From Clostridiaceae bacterium (GTDB lineage Bacteria > Bacillota > Clostridia > Oscillospirales > Acutalibacteraceae), in contig JAEDGK010000035.1 of NCBI GenBank assembly GCA_016297555.1, positions 1 through 18,014 of the forward strand: a stretch of DNA of 18,014 nt. The letters are read 5' to 3'. The translations under genes were made by a program, and so were the position numbers. Positions within the stretch are counted from its first letter, which is position 1, and each line of letters begins with the position of its first letter. The notes under the pieces were generated by a model. The model had not been told where the DNA came from, ran no database searches, and saw only the letters and a list, made by a program, of their open reading frames with translations. This document shows positions 8,130 through 15,196 of this stretch, piece after piece.

Positions 8130-8972
8130 TTATTTTTCAATGCCGAGAAATCTCTGCAAGGCGTCCTCCCAATGGGGCAAGCGTGAAAATCCGTTTTTGT
8201 CAAGCGAGCTGTTTGAAAGGCGGGAGTTTGCGGGGCGTACGGCGGCGGATTTGTATTGGCTGCTCGGAATGGGAATTATTTTTGTTTCGGACTTTGAAAG
8301 CTCCATTATTTTATCCGCAAATTCCGCCCAACTGCAGATACCCTCGTTTGTGGCGTGATAAACTCCGTATTTGCAGCCCGATATCATTTCACAGAGCAAA
8401 ACCGCAAGGTCTTTTGTGTATGTCGGAGAGCCTGTCTGGTCGCACACAACGCTTATTTCGGACCTTTCGGCTGCAAGGCGCAGCATGGTTTTAACAAAAT
8501 TTTTGCCGTTTTCACCGAACACCCAAGAAATTCTTACGATAAAAAGCCTTTTGCAGAGCCTTGCGGCTTCCGTTTCGCCCTCAAGCTTTGTTTCTCCGTA
8601 AAAATTGCAGGGGGCTTTGGGGCTGTCGGTTTCAAAAGGCACGGTTCCTCTGCCGTCAAAAACATAGTCAGTGCTCAGATAAAGCAGCTTCATTCCGTAT
8701 TTTTCGCAGGCGGCGGCAATGTTTCGGGTTCCGTCGGCGTTGATTTTGCGGCAGATTTCCTTTTGGCTTTCCGCAAGGTCAACATTTGTGTAAGCGGCGC
8801 AGTGTATAACTCCGTCGGCATGGCTTTCTTTAAAAAACAAATCGACGGCTTTTTCGTCGGTTATATCAAGATTGTCAATGTCAGCGCCGATTGCCTCCGC
8901 TCCGATTTCGCTTAGCCTTTGCATAACATCGGAGCCGAGCTGACCCTTTGCGCCCGTAACGATTATTCTCAT
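8130..8972 (-). CDS. rfbD: dTDP-4-dehydrorhamnose reductase (RmlD)
   Basis: Catalyses the last step of dTDP-L-rhamnose synthesis, reducing dTDP-4-dehydro-L-rhamnose with NAD(P)H in the cytoplasm. It has 280 residues, a normal length. The N-terminal Rossmann motif is GAKGQLG (7-13). STDYVFDG (100-107) and the catalytic pair Y125/K129 in YGETK fit the RmlD subgroup of short-chain dehydrogenases, as does GSPTYTKDLA (181-190). AAGGA lies about 8 bases before the ATG. The rest of the rhamnose pathway (rfbA, rfbB, rfbC) is not in this window, so the gene is solitary here. A related sugar-nucleotide reductase remains possible. Confidence 0.88.
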   Translation of the reverse strand: MRIIVTGAKGQLGSDVMQRLSEIGAEAIGADIDNLDITDEKAVDLFFKESHADGVIHCAAYTNVDLAESQKEICRKINADGTRNIAAACEKYGMKLLYLSTDYVFDGRGTVPFETDSPKAPCNFYGETKLEGETEAARLCKRLFIVRISWVFGENGKNFVKTMLRLAAERSEISVVCDQTGSPTYTKDLAVLLCEMISGCKYGVYHATNEGICSWAEFADKIMELSKSETKIIPIPSSQYKSAAVRPANSRLSNSSLDKNGFSRLPHWEDALQRFLGIEK

Positions 8973-9022
8973 GGCAAACTTCCTTAACTATACTGATGTA
9001 AGAGTTTTAATGTTTATTTGGT

Positions 9023-9051
9023 ATTTTAACATATTTTGCACCTGATAACAA
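9023..9051 (-). promoter_or_regulatory. Promoter of rfbD
   Basis: On the minus strand TTGTTA (9046-9051) and TAAAAT (9023-9028) are 17 bases apart, about 50 bases upstream of the rfbD start. This is a reasonable sigma-A match chosen by eye. Confidence 0.6.
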
Positions 9052-9089
9052 TATTTTTTTGATTTTGACTGTTATATTTTTGAAATATG

Positions 9090-9098
9090 TGCTATTAT
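9090..9098 (+). promoter_or_regulatory. Extended -10 promoter of the PHP phosphatase-ispE pair
   Basis: TGcTATTAT is an extended -10 element lying 35 bases before the chosen ATG. No good -35 is spaced correctly, which is acceptable for an extended -10 promoter. A TTGACT at 9065-9070 is too far away (22 bases) to serve well. Confidence 0.5.
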
Positions 9099-9133
9099 TA
9101 AGCTGTAACAAACAAATTTCAGGAGTGAAATCA

Positions 9134-9952
9134 ATGGCATTTAAAAATCTTGTGGATTTGCATACGCATACCGATAATTCGTTTGACGGGCATCATTCAA
9201 CAATGTTTCTTTGCGAAACGGCGTTTATGAAAGGTCTGCGCGCTGTTGCGTTTACCGACCATATAGAAATAGACGCGTTTTACCGCGATAATTTTGACAG
9301 AACGGCAATTCAGTCATATTTTGAGGTTGCCAAGGCGCGCTCGGCATTCAGCGGCAAGCTGATTGTGTGCGTGGGCGCGGAGCTTGGGCAGGCGGTTTAT
9401 GATAAGCCCGTTGCCGAAAAACTGCTTGACACAATGAATTACGATTTTGTTATCGGAGCGATACATAATCTGCCGCAGGTTCAGGATTTTTATTATATGG
9501 ATTTCAACGATGAGAGCATAGATTATATGGATTTGCTCCGCCAATACTTCGAGTGGGAGCTGAAGCTTGCCCAATGGGATAAATTCGACACTCTCGCTCA
9601 TCTGACTTATCCTCTGCGCTATATTGTCGGCAATTACGGAAAGAGCGTTGATATGTCGGCGTTTTCCGAAATTATTGATGAGATTCTGCAAACGCTCATA
9701 AGGAACGGAAAATCGCTTGAAATCAACACGGCGGGTTTAAGGCAGCCCATAGGAGTAACCTCGCCTGATGAAAGCATTGTCAGAAGATATAAGGAGCTCG
9801 GCGGCAAGCTTATAACAATCGGCTCGGACGCTCATTATGCCGAGCATCTCGGAGCGGGCATTGAGCAGGGTTATGAGCTTGCGCTTAAATGCGGCTTTGA
9901 CAGCGTTGCCGTTTATCAGAGAAGAATGCCCACAATGATTCCGATTGAATAA
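9134..9952 (+). CDS. PHP-domain metal-dependent phosphatase, histidinol-phosphatase (HisJ/HisK)-like
   Basis: Predicted phosphoesterase of 272 residues, the size of HisK-type histidinol phosphatases. The metal-binding residues of a PHP domain are all visible: H10 and H12 (DLHTHTDNS), D42 and H43 (FTDHIE), E83, H111 (GAIHN), H156 (LAHLTY), D232 and H234 (GSDAHYAEHLG). The reading frame extends 25 codons further upstream, but I choose the ATG at 9134 because AGGAG lies 8 bases before it and the protein then begins right at the conserved core. No other his genes are nearby, so the substrate could be another phosphorylated metabolite. ispE follows 17 bases later, indicating co-transcription. Confidence 0.85.
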   Translation: MAFKNLVDLHTHTDNSFDGHHSTMFLCETAFMKGLRAVAFTDHIEIDAFYRDNFDRTAIQSYFEVAKARSAFSGKLIVCVGAELGQAVYDKPVAEKLLDTMNYDFVIGAIHNLPQVQDFYYMDFNDESIDYMDLLRQYFEWELKLAQWDKFDTLAHLTYPLRYIVGNYGKSVDMSAFSEIIDEILQTLIRNGKSLEINTAGLRQPIGVTSPDESIVRRYKELGGKLITIGSDAHYAEHLGAGIEQGYELALKCGFDSVAVYQRRMPTMIPIE

Positions 9953-9969
9953 TCGGGGAGGAGAGCAAA

Positions 9970-10836
9970 ATGAAGCTGACTGTTGACGCACCCGCCAAAA
10001 TCAATCTGTTTCTTGATATCGTCGGCAGGCTCGATAACGGATATCACAGCCTGTTTATGATAATGCAGTCCGTTGCCCTTTCGGATAAAATAACGCTTGA
10101 AAAGAGTGAAAAGAAAGGAATTTTTCTTTCCTGCTCCGAGCCGCGCCTGCCCTCAGATAAAAGCAACATTGCTTATAAAGCGGCGGCGGCATTTTATGAG
10201 CACACGGGAATTGAGCCTGAAATAAAAATAGATATCGAAAAAAGAATTCCCTTTGCGGCAGGGCTTGCGGGCGGAAGCGCAGACGCGGCGGCGGTGATTG
10301 CGGGGCTTAATGCGCTTTATAAAACCGATTTGAGCCGGTCGGAGCTTTGTGAAATCGGGCTTACGGTCGGCAGCGATGTGCCTTTCTGCATTGAGGGCGG
10401 CACCTGCCTTTCTCAGAATACAGGCGGAGTCCTTTCAAGGTTAAAGCCGCTTAAAGCGTGTTATATTGTGCTTGCAAAGCCCGAAGCGGGGGTTTCAACC
10501 GCGGGGGCGTATGAGGCGGCGGATAAAACATATCTTTACCGTCCCGACAGTATGCGAATGCTTGACGCCTGCGAAAAAGGCGATTTTGAGGCAATGTGCA
10601 AATATGCGGGCAATGTTTTTGAGCAGGTTGTTGAGGTGATTGACCGCGTTGAATTCAAACGAATTATGAGAAAGCACGGCTGTTCGCTTTGCCAGATGAG
10701 CGGCAGCGGACCGACGGTTTTCGGGCTTTTTGAAAGCCGTGAAAACGCCGAAAGCTGCGCCGAAGAATTGAAGAAAATATGCAAAGATGTTTTTGTGACC
10801 GTTCCCGTTGAGCACGGAGCGGCTGTAACAGAATAA
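9970..10836 (+). CDS. ispE: 4-diphosphocytidyl-2-C-methyl-D-erythritol kinase
   Basis: ATP-dependent kinase of the non-mevalonate (MEP) isoprenoid pathway, acting in the cytoplasm. It has 288 residues, the usual length. The GHMP kinase phosphate-binding motif PFAAGLAGGSADAAA spans 94-108. K10 (APAKINLFLDI) and D136 (GSDVPF) match the expected catalytic pair, and the C-terminal SGSGPT motif is at 244-249. A strong GGGGAGGAG precedes the ATG. It is the second gene after the PHP phosphatase and is followed by a strong terminator. The pathway implies isoprenoid precursors made from pyruvate and glyceraldehyde 3-phosphate, as in most Clostridia. Confidence 0.96.
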   Translation: MKLTVDAPAKINLFLDIVGRLDNGYHSLFMIMQSVALSDKITLEKSEKKGIFLSCSEPRLPSDKSNIAYKAAAAFYEHTGIEPEIKIDIEKRIPFAAGLAGGSADAAAVIAGLNALYKTDLSRSELCEIGLTVGSDVPFCIEGGTCLSQNTGGVLSRLKPLKACYIVLAKPEAGVSTAGAYEAADKTYLYRPDSMRMLDACEKGDFEAMCKYAGNVFEQVVEVIDRVEFKRIMRKHGCSLCQMSGSGPTVFGLFESRENAESCAEELKKICKDVFVTVPVEHGAAVTE

Positions 10837-10841
10837 AAACA

Positions 10842-10880
10842 GGCTGCGTCTTATCCGCATTACACGGATTTGGCGCAGCC
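10842..10880. terminator. Bidirectional terminator between ispE and the convergent MATE gene
   Basis: The outer stem is ggctgcg (10842-10848) with cgcagcc (10874-10880), and an inner stem is atccg (10853-10857) with cggat (10865-10869). On the plus strand it is followed by CTTTTTAT, on the minus strand by TGTTTTTATT. It sits 5 bases after ispE and 16 bases after the stop of the MATE gene, so it probably serves both. Confidence 0.88.
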
Positions 10881-10896
10881 CTTTTTATCCGCCGCC

Positions 10897-12234
10897 TTAT
10901 GCGGTGGCTTTTTTTCTCGACGCATAGTTGAATACATAGAATATTGCCGACATTACCGTGGCAGTCAGCCAGCCTATCGGCCAAGACGCCCAGATTCCGT
11001 TTGTTCCGTAAGCGGGAGAGAGAAGATATGCAAAAACAACTCTCAGCACAAGGTCGGTAAAGGTGGCAACCATAAAGGTTTTCATCCAGCCCGTGCCGCG
11101 CAGAACGCCGTCAACAAGTATTTTTACCGCAATAACGCAGTAAAACGGAGAGTTAATTCTCAGAAAAGCTTTGCCGACTTCAAGCGCGGCGGCGTTTCCG
11201 CTTTTCATAAAGAGCGTGATAAGCGGTTCGCAGCCGAAAAAGTAGGCGGCGGAAAACGGAACAGTTATACAAAGCGACATTATTATTGCCGCCGCGAAGC
11301 CTGAGTCAATTCTCGAAAACTTCTTTGCTCCGACATTCTGAGCCGTATAACCCGAAACTCCGTTTCCGAGCGTTGTTATGCTCGTTATGCAGAAGGTGTT
11401 AAGCTTGATTGCCGCAGAATATCCCGCAACAACCGATGAGCCGAAACCGTTGATAAGCCTTTGAATAAACAGATTTCCTATCGAAACAAAGCTTTGCTGC
11501 AAGATGCTCGGAATGGCAACTATGCATATTTCACCGAGCGTTTTAAAGGAAAACTTTGAATATTTTTCCGTAACCTTTATCGTTTTTATTCTTGCCGATA
11601 CCGTTATCAGGGCAAGCACGCAGGCAACGCCCTGAGCAATAAAGGTTGCCCACGCAACGCCCGCTACGCCGAGCTTTAAAAATCTGACAAAGAGGTAATC
11701 AAGCCCAATGTTGCTCAGTGATGAAAAAATCAAAAAGAACAGCGGGGTTCTTGAATCGCCGACGGAAACAAAAATTGCGGTGGCTATGTTATAAAGAAAC
11801 AGAAATACAAATCCGCCTATGTAAATGTTGAGATAAAGCGCGCCGTCATCAAAGATGTTTGCGGGAGTATTCAAGAGCTGTAACACAGGTCGACATATCG
11901 CAAGGCCGACGGCGGTCAGCGTGCCCGAAACGGCAACGGAAGAAATAATCGTGGTTGAAATTGCGGTTCTCATATGCAGATAGTCGTGTGAGCCGAAAAT
12001 TCGGGCAATAACAACCGTGCAGCCGATATTGCACCCGATTGCAACGGCGTTGAAAATCATGGTTATGGGATACGATGCGCCAACGGCGGCGAGTGCGTCC
12101 TCGCCCGCAAAACGCCCTGCAATAACCGAGTCCGCAATATTGTAAAGCTGCTGAAAAATAACGCTCAGGAACATGGGAATGGTGTAGCTGCACAGAACAG
12201 CCGACGGCTTTCCTATTGTTAAATCCTTAACCAT
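10897..12234 (-). CDS. MATE-family multidrug/metabolite exporter
   Basis: Predicted 12-helix cation-coupled exporter of the MATE (NorM/DinF) family with 445 residues, a typical length. The N-terminus reads MVKDLTIGKPSAVLCSYTIP and continues into QLYNIADSVIAGRF, a hallmark region of the family. The second half repeats the pattern (QQSFVSIGNLFIQRLINGFG). I choose the ATG at 12234, with GGAGG 9 bases upstream, over an in-frame TTG at 12252. It overlaps the end of the YgjV-like gene by 8 bases, so the two are co-transcribed. The substrate is unknown; nearby biosynthetic genes make metabolite export possible but unproven. Confidence 0.92.
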   Translation of the reverse strand: MVKDLTIGKPSAVLCSYTIPMFLSVIFQQLYNIADSVIAGRFAGEDALAAVGASYPITMIFNAVAIGCNIGCTVVIARIFGSHDYLHMRTAISTTIISSVAVSGTLTAVGLAICRPVLQLLNTPANIFDDGALYLNIYIGGFVFLFLYNIATAIFVSVGDSRTPLFFLIFSSLSNIGLDYLFVRFLKLGVAGVAWATFIAQGVACVLALITVSARIKTIKVTEKYSKFSFKTLGEICIVAIPSILQQSFVSIGNLFIQRLINGFGSSVVAGYSAAIKLNTFCITSITTLGNGVSGYTAQNVGAKKFSRIDSGFAAAIIMSLCITVPFSAAYFFGCEPLITLFMKSGNAAALEVGKAFLRINSPFYCVIAVKILVDGVLRGTGWMKTFMVATFTDLVLRVVFAYLLSPAYGTNGIWASWPIGWLTATVMSAIFYVFNYASRKKATA

Positions 12235-12808
12235 TTTCTTTTGCCTCCACAACCTTTTGCTTATTAGGTCTTTTGCTTCTGAATCTTATCAGACCGATTA
12301 TTATTGAAATCTCACAGCAGATTTCGGTTGCCGTTCCCGAATATGAGCGGCAGATTATGTTATAGATAAGCCACATCAGCGAGGTGGGGAGAGTGAGAGC
12401 TCGGAGCTTCTGCGTTTTCGGGCTCCACATAACGAAAGACGAAATCGCCATGGCGAGCGTCGGCAGCAGGGAAACGGGGCTTGAATAAGTTATTGCGCCG
12501 CCGATTGCCGCAAGGCAGGCAAACACAACGGGGCAAGCCCTACTGTCGGCAAATTTTGATTTCCCTCTGAAAGAATAAGCAACAGCTCTCGCCATGCCGA
12601 CAATGTTGCCCGTCATTCCCTCAAACGCGCCGAGCATAAAATACTGAACGGCGAAAAGAAAACCCGAAAAGGCTTGCATAACCACTATTCTTCGGTGTGT
12701 GCGCTGCTGAAACGAGAGCAGGAGCAGGGCGGCGGCAATAACGCCTATGCACTGTGATACGATAAAAACGGCGTCGCCGCCTTTGAAAAATTTTGTAATA
12801 TAAGCCAT
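12227..12808 (-). CDS. YgjV-family inner-membrane protein of unknown function
   Basis: A 193-residue protein with about six membrane segments. It resembles the YgjV family (E. coli YgjV is of similar size), especially in SQCIGVIAAALLLLSFQQR near the N-terminus and the later LMWLIYNIICRSYSGTATE. I choose the ATG at 12808, with GAGG 5 bases upstream, because the better promoter lies just before it. An in-frame ATG at 12844 sits within that promoter and has no ribosome-binding site. The molecular function of the family is not established. The stop codon lies inside the start of the MATE gene, suggesting a joint role. Confidence 0.8.
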   Translation of the reverse strand: MAYITKFFKGGDAVFIVSQCIGVIAAALLLLSFQQRTHRRIVVMQAFSGFLFAVQYFMLGAFEGMTGNIVGMARAVAYSFRGKSKFADSRACPVVFACLAAIGGAITYSSPVSLLPTLAMAISSFVMWSPKTQKLRALTLPTSLMWLIYNIICRSYSGTATEICCEISIIIGLIRFRSKRPNKQKVVEAKENG

Positions 12809-12844
12809 AAAAACCTCGAATAAACCGATTGTAATCCGAGTCAT

Positions 12845-12873
12845 ATTATATCGCTTTTTAAAACTTGCGACAA
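12845..12873 (-). promoter_or_regulatory. Promoter of the ygjV-like/MATE operon
   Basis: On the minus strand TTGTCG (12868-12873) and a perfect TATAAT (12845-12850) are 17 bases apart. Transcription would begin near 12838, about 30 bases before the chosen start at 12808. Confidence 0.72.
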
Positions 12874-12889
12874 TGCCTAAAACATAAGA

Positions 12890-12914
12890 AATCCCCGCCG
12901 ACAAGGCGGAGATT
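12890..12914 (-). terminator. Terminator-like hairpin after the phosphopantetheinyl transferase gene
   Basis: A 10-bp stem (12890-12899 with 12905-12914, one G-U wobble in the transcript) has a 5-base loop and lies 22 bases past the stop codon. The following minus-strand tract TCTTATGTTTT is only moderately T-rich, so some read-through into the ygjV-like gene is possible. Confidence 0.65.
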
Positions 12915-12936
12915 AATGTTGATTTTGCATAAGCGG

Positions 12937-13530
12937 CTACGCATCTTTTTCACATACCGAGCAGATATATCCCTCGGGCGCTTCATAAAACGAGCAGGAG
13001 AAGCCCGCCTGCGAGCATTTGATTTTATTGCCGCAGATTTCAAAAGAAACGCTCTTGATGTCTGCTCCCAGCCCTGTGCCGATGCATTTGAAATATGCTT
13101 CTTTCAGAGTCCATATTTCAAATAAACGCCTTTCTTCCGTGATGTATTCAAGCTCAGAGGGCGCGGCAAAGCGCTCAGCCGTTTTAAGCTTAATTGGGCG
13201 GATTTTTTCAATATCAATGCCGATTTCACGCTCCGACACGGCGCATACCGCAAAATCTCCGCTGTGGCTTACGCTGAAAAATACAGGCAGATTCTCCGCA
13301 TACGGCTTGCCGTGCTCACCCTTAAAAAACACGATGCTTTTGGGGTCGGCTTTGCAGAAATTGCCTATACACTCACGGCACAGGTGATCCGCCGCAATTT
13401 TAGCGGCTCGTTTTTCTTTTACGGCGATTCGCTCGGTTTCAGTCTTGCGCTCATCGCTCATTTCATTGAACCAAACACCGAGCTGTTCGTCCGAAAGCTC
13501 GGCTATATTAGTTGAATTAACGATAATCAT
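12937..13530 (-). CDS. 4'-phosphopantetheinyl transferase, Sfp type
   Basis: Transfers the phosphopantetheine arm of CoA to the active serine of a carrier protein. It has 197 residues, a little shorter than Sfp. The SVSHSGDFAVCAV region (86-98) with H89, the metal-binding D106 and E108 (GIDIEKI) and E144 and K148 (WTLKEAYFK) match the Sfp/AcpT superfamily, so it should be active. The ATG overlaps the stop of the carrier-protein gene (ATGA, 13527-13530) and lacks its own Shine-Dalgarno sequence, so translation is probably coupled. This ties it to the neighbouring carrier protein, although such enzymes may also modify other carriers in the cell. It is the last gene of the operon. Confidence 0.93.
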   Translation of the reverse strand: MIIVNSTNIAELSDEQLGVWFNEMSDERKTETERIAVKEKRAAKIAADHLCRECIGNFCKADPKSIVFFKGEHGKPYAENLPVFFSVSHSGDFAVCAVSEREIGIDIEKIRPIKLKTAERFAAPSELEYITEERRLFEIWTLKEAYFKCIGTGLGADIKSVSFEICGNKIKCSQAGFSCSFYEAPEGYICSVCEKDA

Positions 13531-13748
13531 ACGGCGTGTGCTTCAATGTAGCTTGAAAGCTTGCCGACCGTGTTATATGCACGGAAATCATCGGCAGTAA
13601 ATTTAATGCCGAATTCGTTAAAAATATCGTCGCCGAGGCAAACAAGGTCAAATGAGGAAAGACCGAGATCGCTCTTGATAAGCGTGTCGGCGGTAATCTC
13701 ATCGTCAGGCTCAACATAATTGAGAAGCATTTCAATAATCTTTTTCAT
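13527..13748 (-). CDS. Stand-alone acyl (or peptidyl) carrier protein
   Basis: A small acidic carrier of 73 residues, a typical size, that would hold an acyl or aminoacyl group as a thioester on a phosphopantetheine arm. The attachment site reads SDLGLSSFDLV (26-36). By alignment with the usual LGxDSL motif, Ser32 should be the modified residue, with Ser31 replacing the common Asp and Phe33 the common Leu. AAGGTG precedes the ATG. The gene starts one base after the condensation-protein stop and overlaps the phosphopantetheinyl transferase gene. Its partners are presumably the adjacent ligase and condensation enzyme; this is inferred from gene order. Confidence 0.9.
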   Translation of the reverse strand: MKKIIEMLLNYVEPDDEITADTLIKSDLGLSSFDLVCLGDDIFNEFGIKFTADDFRAYNTVGKLSSYIEAHAV

Positions 13749-13749
13749 T

Positions 13750-15180
13750 TTATTTCACCTTATCTTTCTTGATTTTTGCAAGAATTTCAGACACTTTGAT
13801 GTCGGGGTTTTCAATGCCCAAAAGGAATGTGTCAAGCATTTTATCGTAGAAATGATGAAGCTCGTCCACGGGATTGTTTGCGATTCTGTATTCAAAGTTA
13901 AAATCAAGTCCGTTGTCATAGCTTCTGTGCATAACCGTCAGGTAAAGCGGCTGAACGGAAGCGTCATTGTTATACCAGAATCCACGGCTTGATTTTTTCA
14001 TTTCTTCGCCGTAATACGGCATCGGGAAATGAGGATGATAAGAGAATGTTATGCATTCATATGTATAACGGGGACCGCATTTCATGGCAAGGTGTCTGAG
14101 CATAACCGCTTCCATTGATCCCATATTTGAATGCTCAAATATATCATTCTGCGCTTTTTCAATGACTCTGACTGCTTCCTCAAAGGTCATTTCAGGCTCA
14201 ACAATGTTTCTCATTGAGAAAAAGTGCATTCTTACTCCGCCCGATTTTTTGTCGAGCAGGGTTGCACGGCGGTTAACCATAACCTTATATGAAATATCTT
14301 TTTCGTCATTGTTGAATGACGAAAGTGCGCTTCTCATGCCCATCATCAGAACGCAAGGCAGGGAAAGACTTCTTTCCGAACACATTTTAATAAGCTTTTC
14401 CGATGTTTCGGCGTCAAGGCTGAATCTGAGGGTTCTTGATTCAGGGTTGTTGTCAAGCACTTCCGCTTTTCTCAGATCAGGCTTCTTTTTTTCGATTCTC
14501 TGCCGAATCAGACGGCTGGGACGAACATAATCCGTATAAATCGGTTCAGGCTCGTTTTTGATTGTGCCTTTCCAGAATGCAACATCTTTTTTGTGCTGTT
14601 CCGATTTCGGATATTTCAATTCTTTCTCAACCATTTCAATGTAGCTTCGCATCGGCTTGGGATAAGCCGTGCCGTATTTTTTATGGAAATAAATTGAAAG
14701 AGCGTCAGCGAGAAATGCTTTTGATGAATATCCGTCAAACGCAAGGTGATGAAGCTTCATATAAATGCCGTTATAGCCGTTTTCAAGATGAATTATTCTG
14801 ATTTCATTAACGGGCTTTTCGTACATATCAATAATTGAATGTGAACGCTGTTTCAGAAATTCGTGGGCGTCATCCCATGACATCGAAGATAAATCTTCTT
14901 CGATGATTTCGATTTCGTGTTTATCCGCAAGATACTGATAAACCTTGTTGAACGGGCGCTTGGTGAAGCGCAGACGCATTGTATCGCATCTGTCCATCGC
15001 CTCATAAAGAGCCTCTTTCATCGTTTCGGTATCAAAATCACCCTGCCAATAGTAGCCTGTTACGATATTAAGAACGGGTGCATTCTTGCTGTGATGCCGG
15101 GAAACATAGAGCATAAGAGACTGTGCGGGAATAAGCGGATATGCTTTAACTTTTTGGCCGTTTTTAAGTTTGATTTCCAT
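13750..15180 (-). CDS. Stand-alone condensation-domain acyltransferase
   Basis: A 476-residue protein that resembles a single NRPS condensation domain with no attached adenylation or carrier domain. The catalytic motif HHLAFDG lies at 144-150 (H144, H145, D149, G150) and fits HHxxxDG. A later segment, YKVMVNRR (298-305), resembles the second conserved core of condensation domains. Such enzymes join a carrier-bound acyl donor to an amine or hydroxyl. I choose the ATG at 15180 because GGAGGG lies 6 bases upstream; the frame extends 10 codons further without support. It could also be a PapA- or WS/DGAT-like acyltransferase, which share the motif. The gene lies 16 bases after the ligase gene and one base before the carrier gene. 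Substrates are unknown. Confidence 0.87.
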   Translation of the reverse strand: MEIKLKNGQKVKAYPLIPAQSLMLYVSRHHSKNAPVLNIVTGYYWQGDFDTETMKEALYEAMDRCDTMRLRFTKRPFNKVYQYLADKHEIEIIEEDLSSMSWDDAHEFLKQRSHSIIDMYEKPVNEIRIIHLENGYNGIYMKLHHLAFDGYSSKAFLADALSIYFHKKYGTAYPKPMRSYIEMVEKELKYPKSEQHKKDVAFWKGTIKNEPEPIYTDYVRPSRLIRQRIEKKKPDLRKAEVLDNNPESRTLRFSLDAETSEKLIKMCSERSLSLPCVLMMGMRSALSSFNNDEKDISYKVMVNRRATLLDKKSGGVRMHFFSMRNIVEPEMTFEEAVRVIEKAQNDIFEHSNMGSMEAVMLRHLAMKCGPRYTYECITFSYHPHFPMPYYGEEMKKSSRGFWYNNDASVQPLYLTVMHRSYDNGLDFNFEYRIANNPVDELHHFYDKMLDTFLLGIENPDIKVSEILAKIKKDKVK

Positions 15181-15196
15181 TGTGTTCCCTCCGCTT

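Noticed and set aside
9059..9133. Upstream extension of the PHP phosphatase by 25 residues
   Set aside because: It would begin before the probable extended -10 element at 9090-9098 and lacks a Shine-Dalgarno sequence; the ATG at 9134 has AGGAG well placed.
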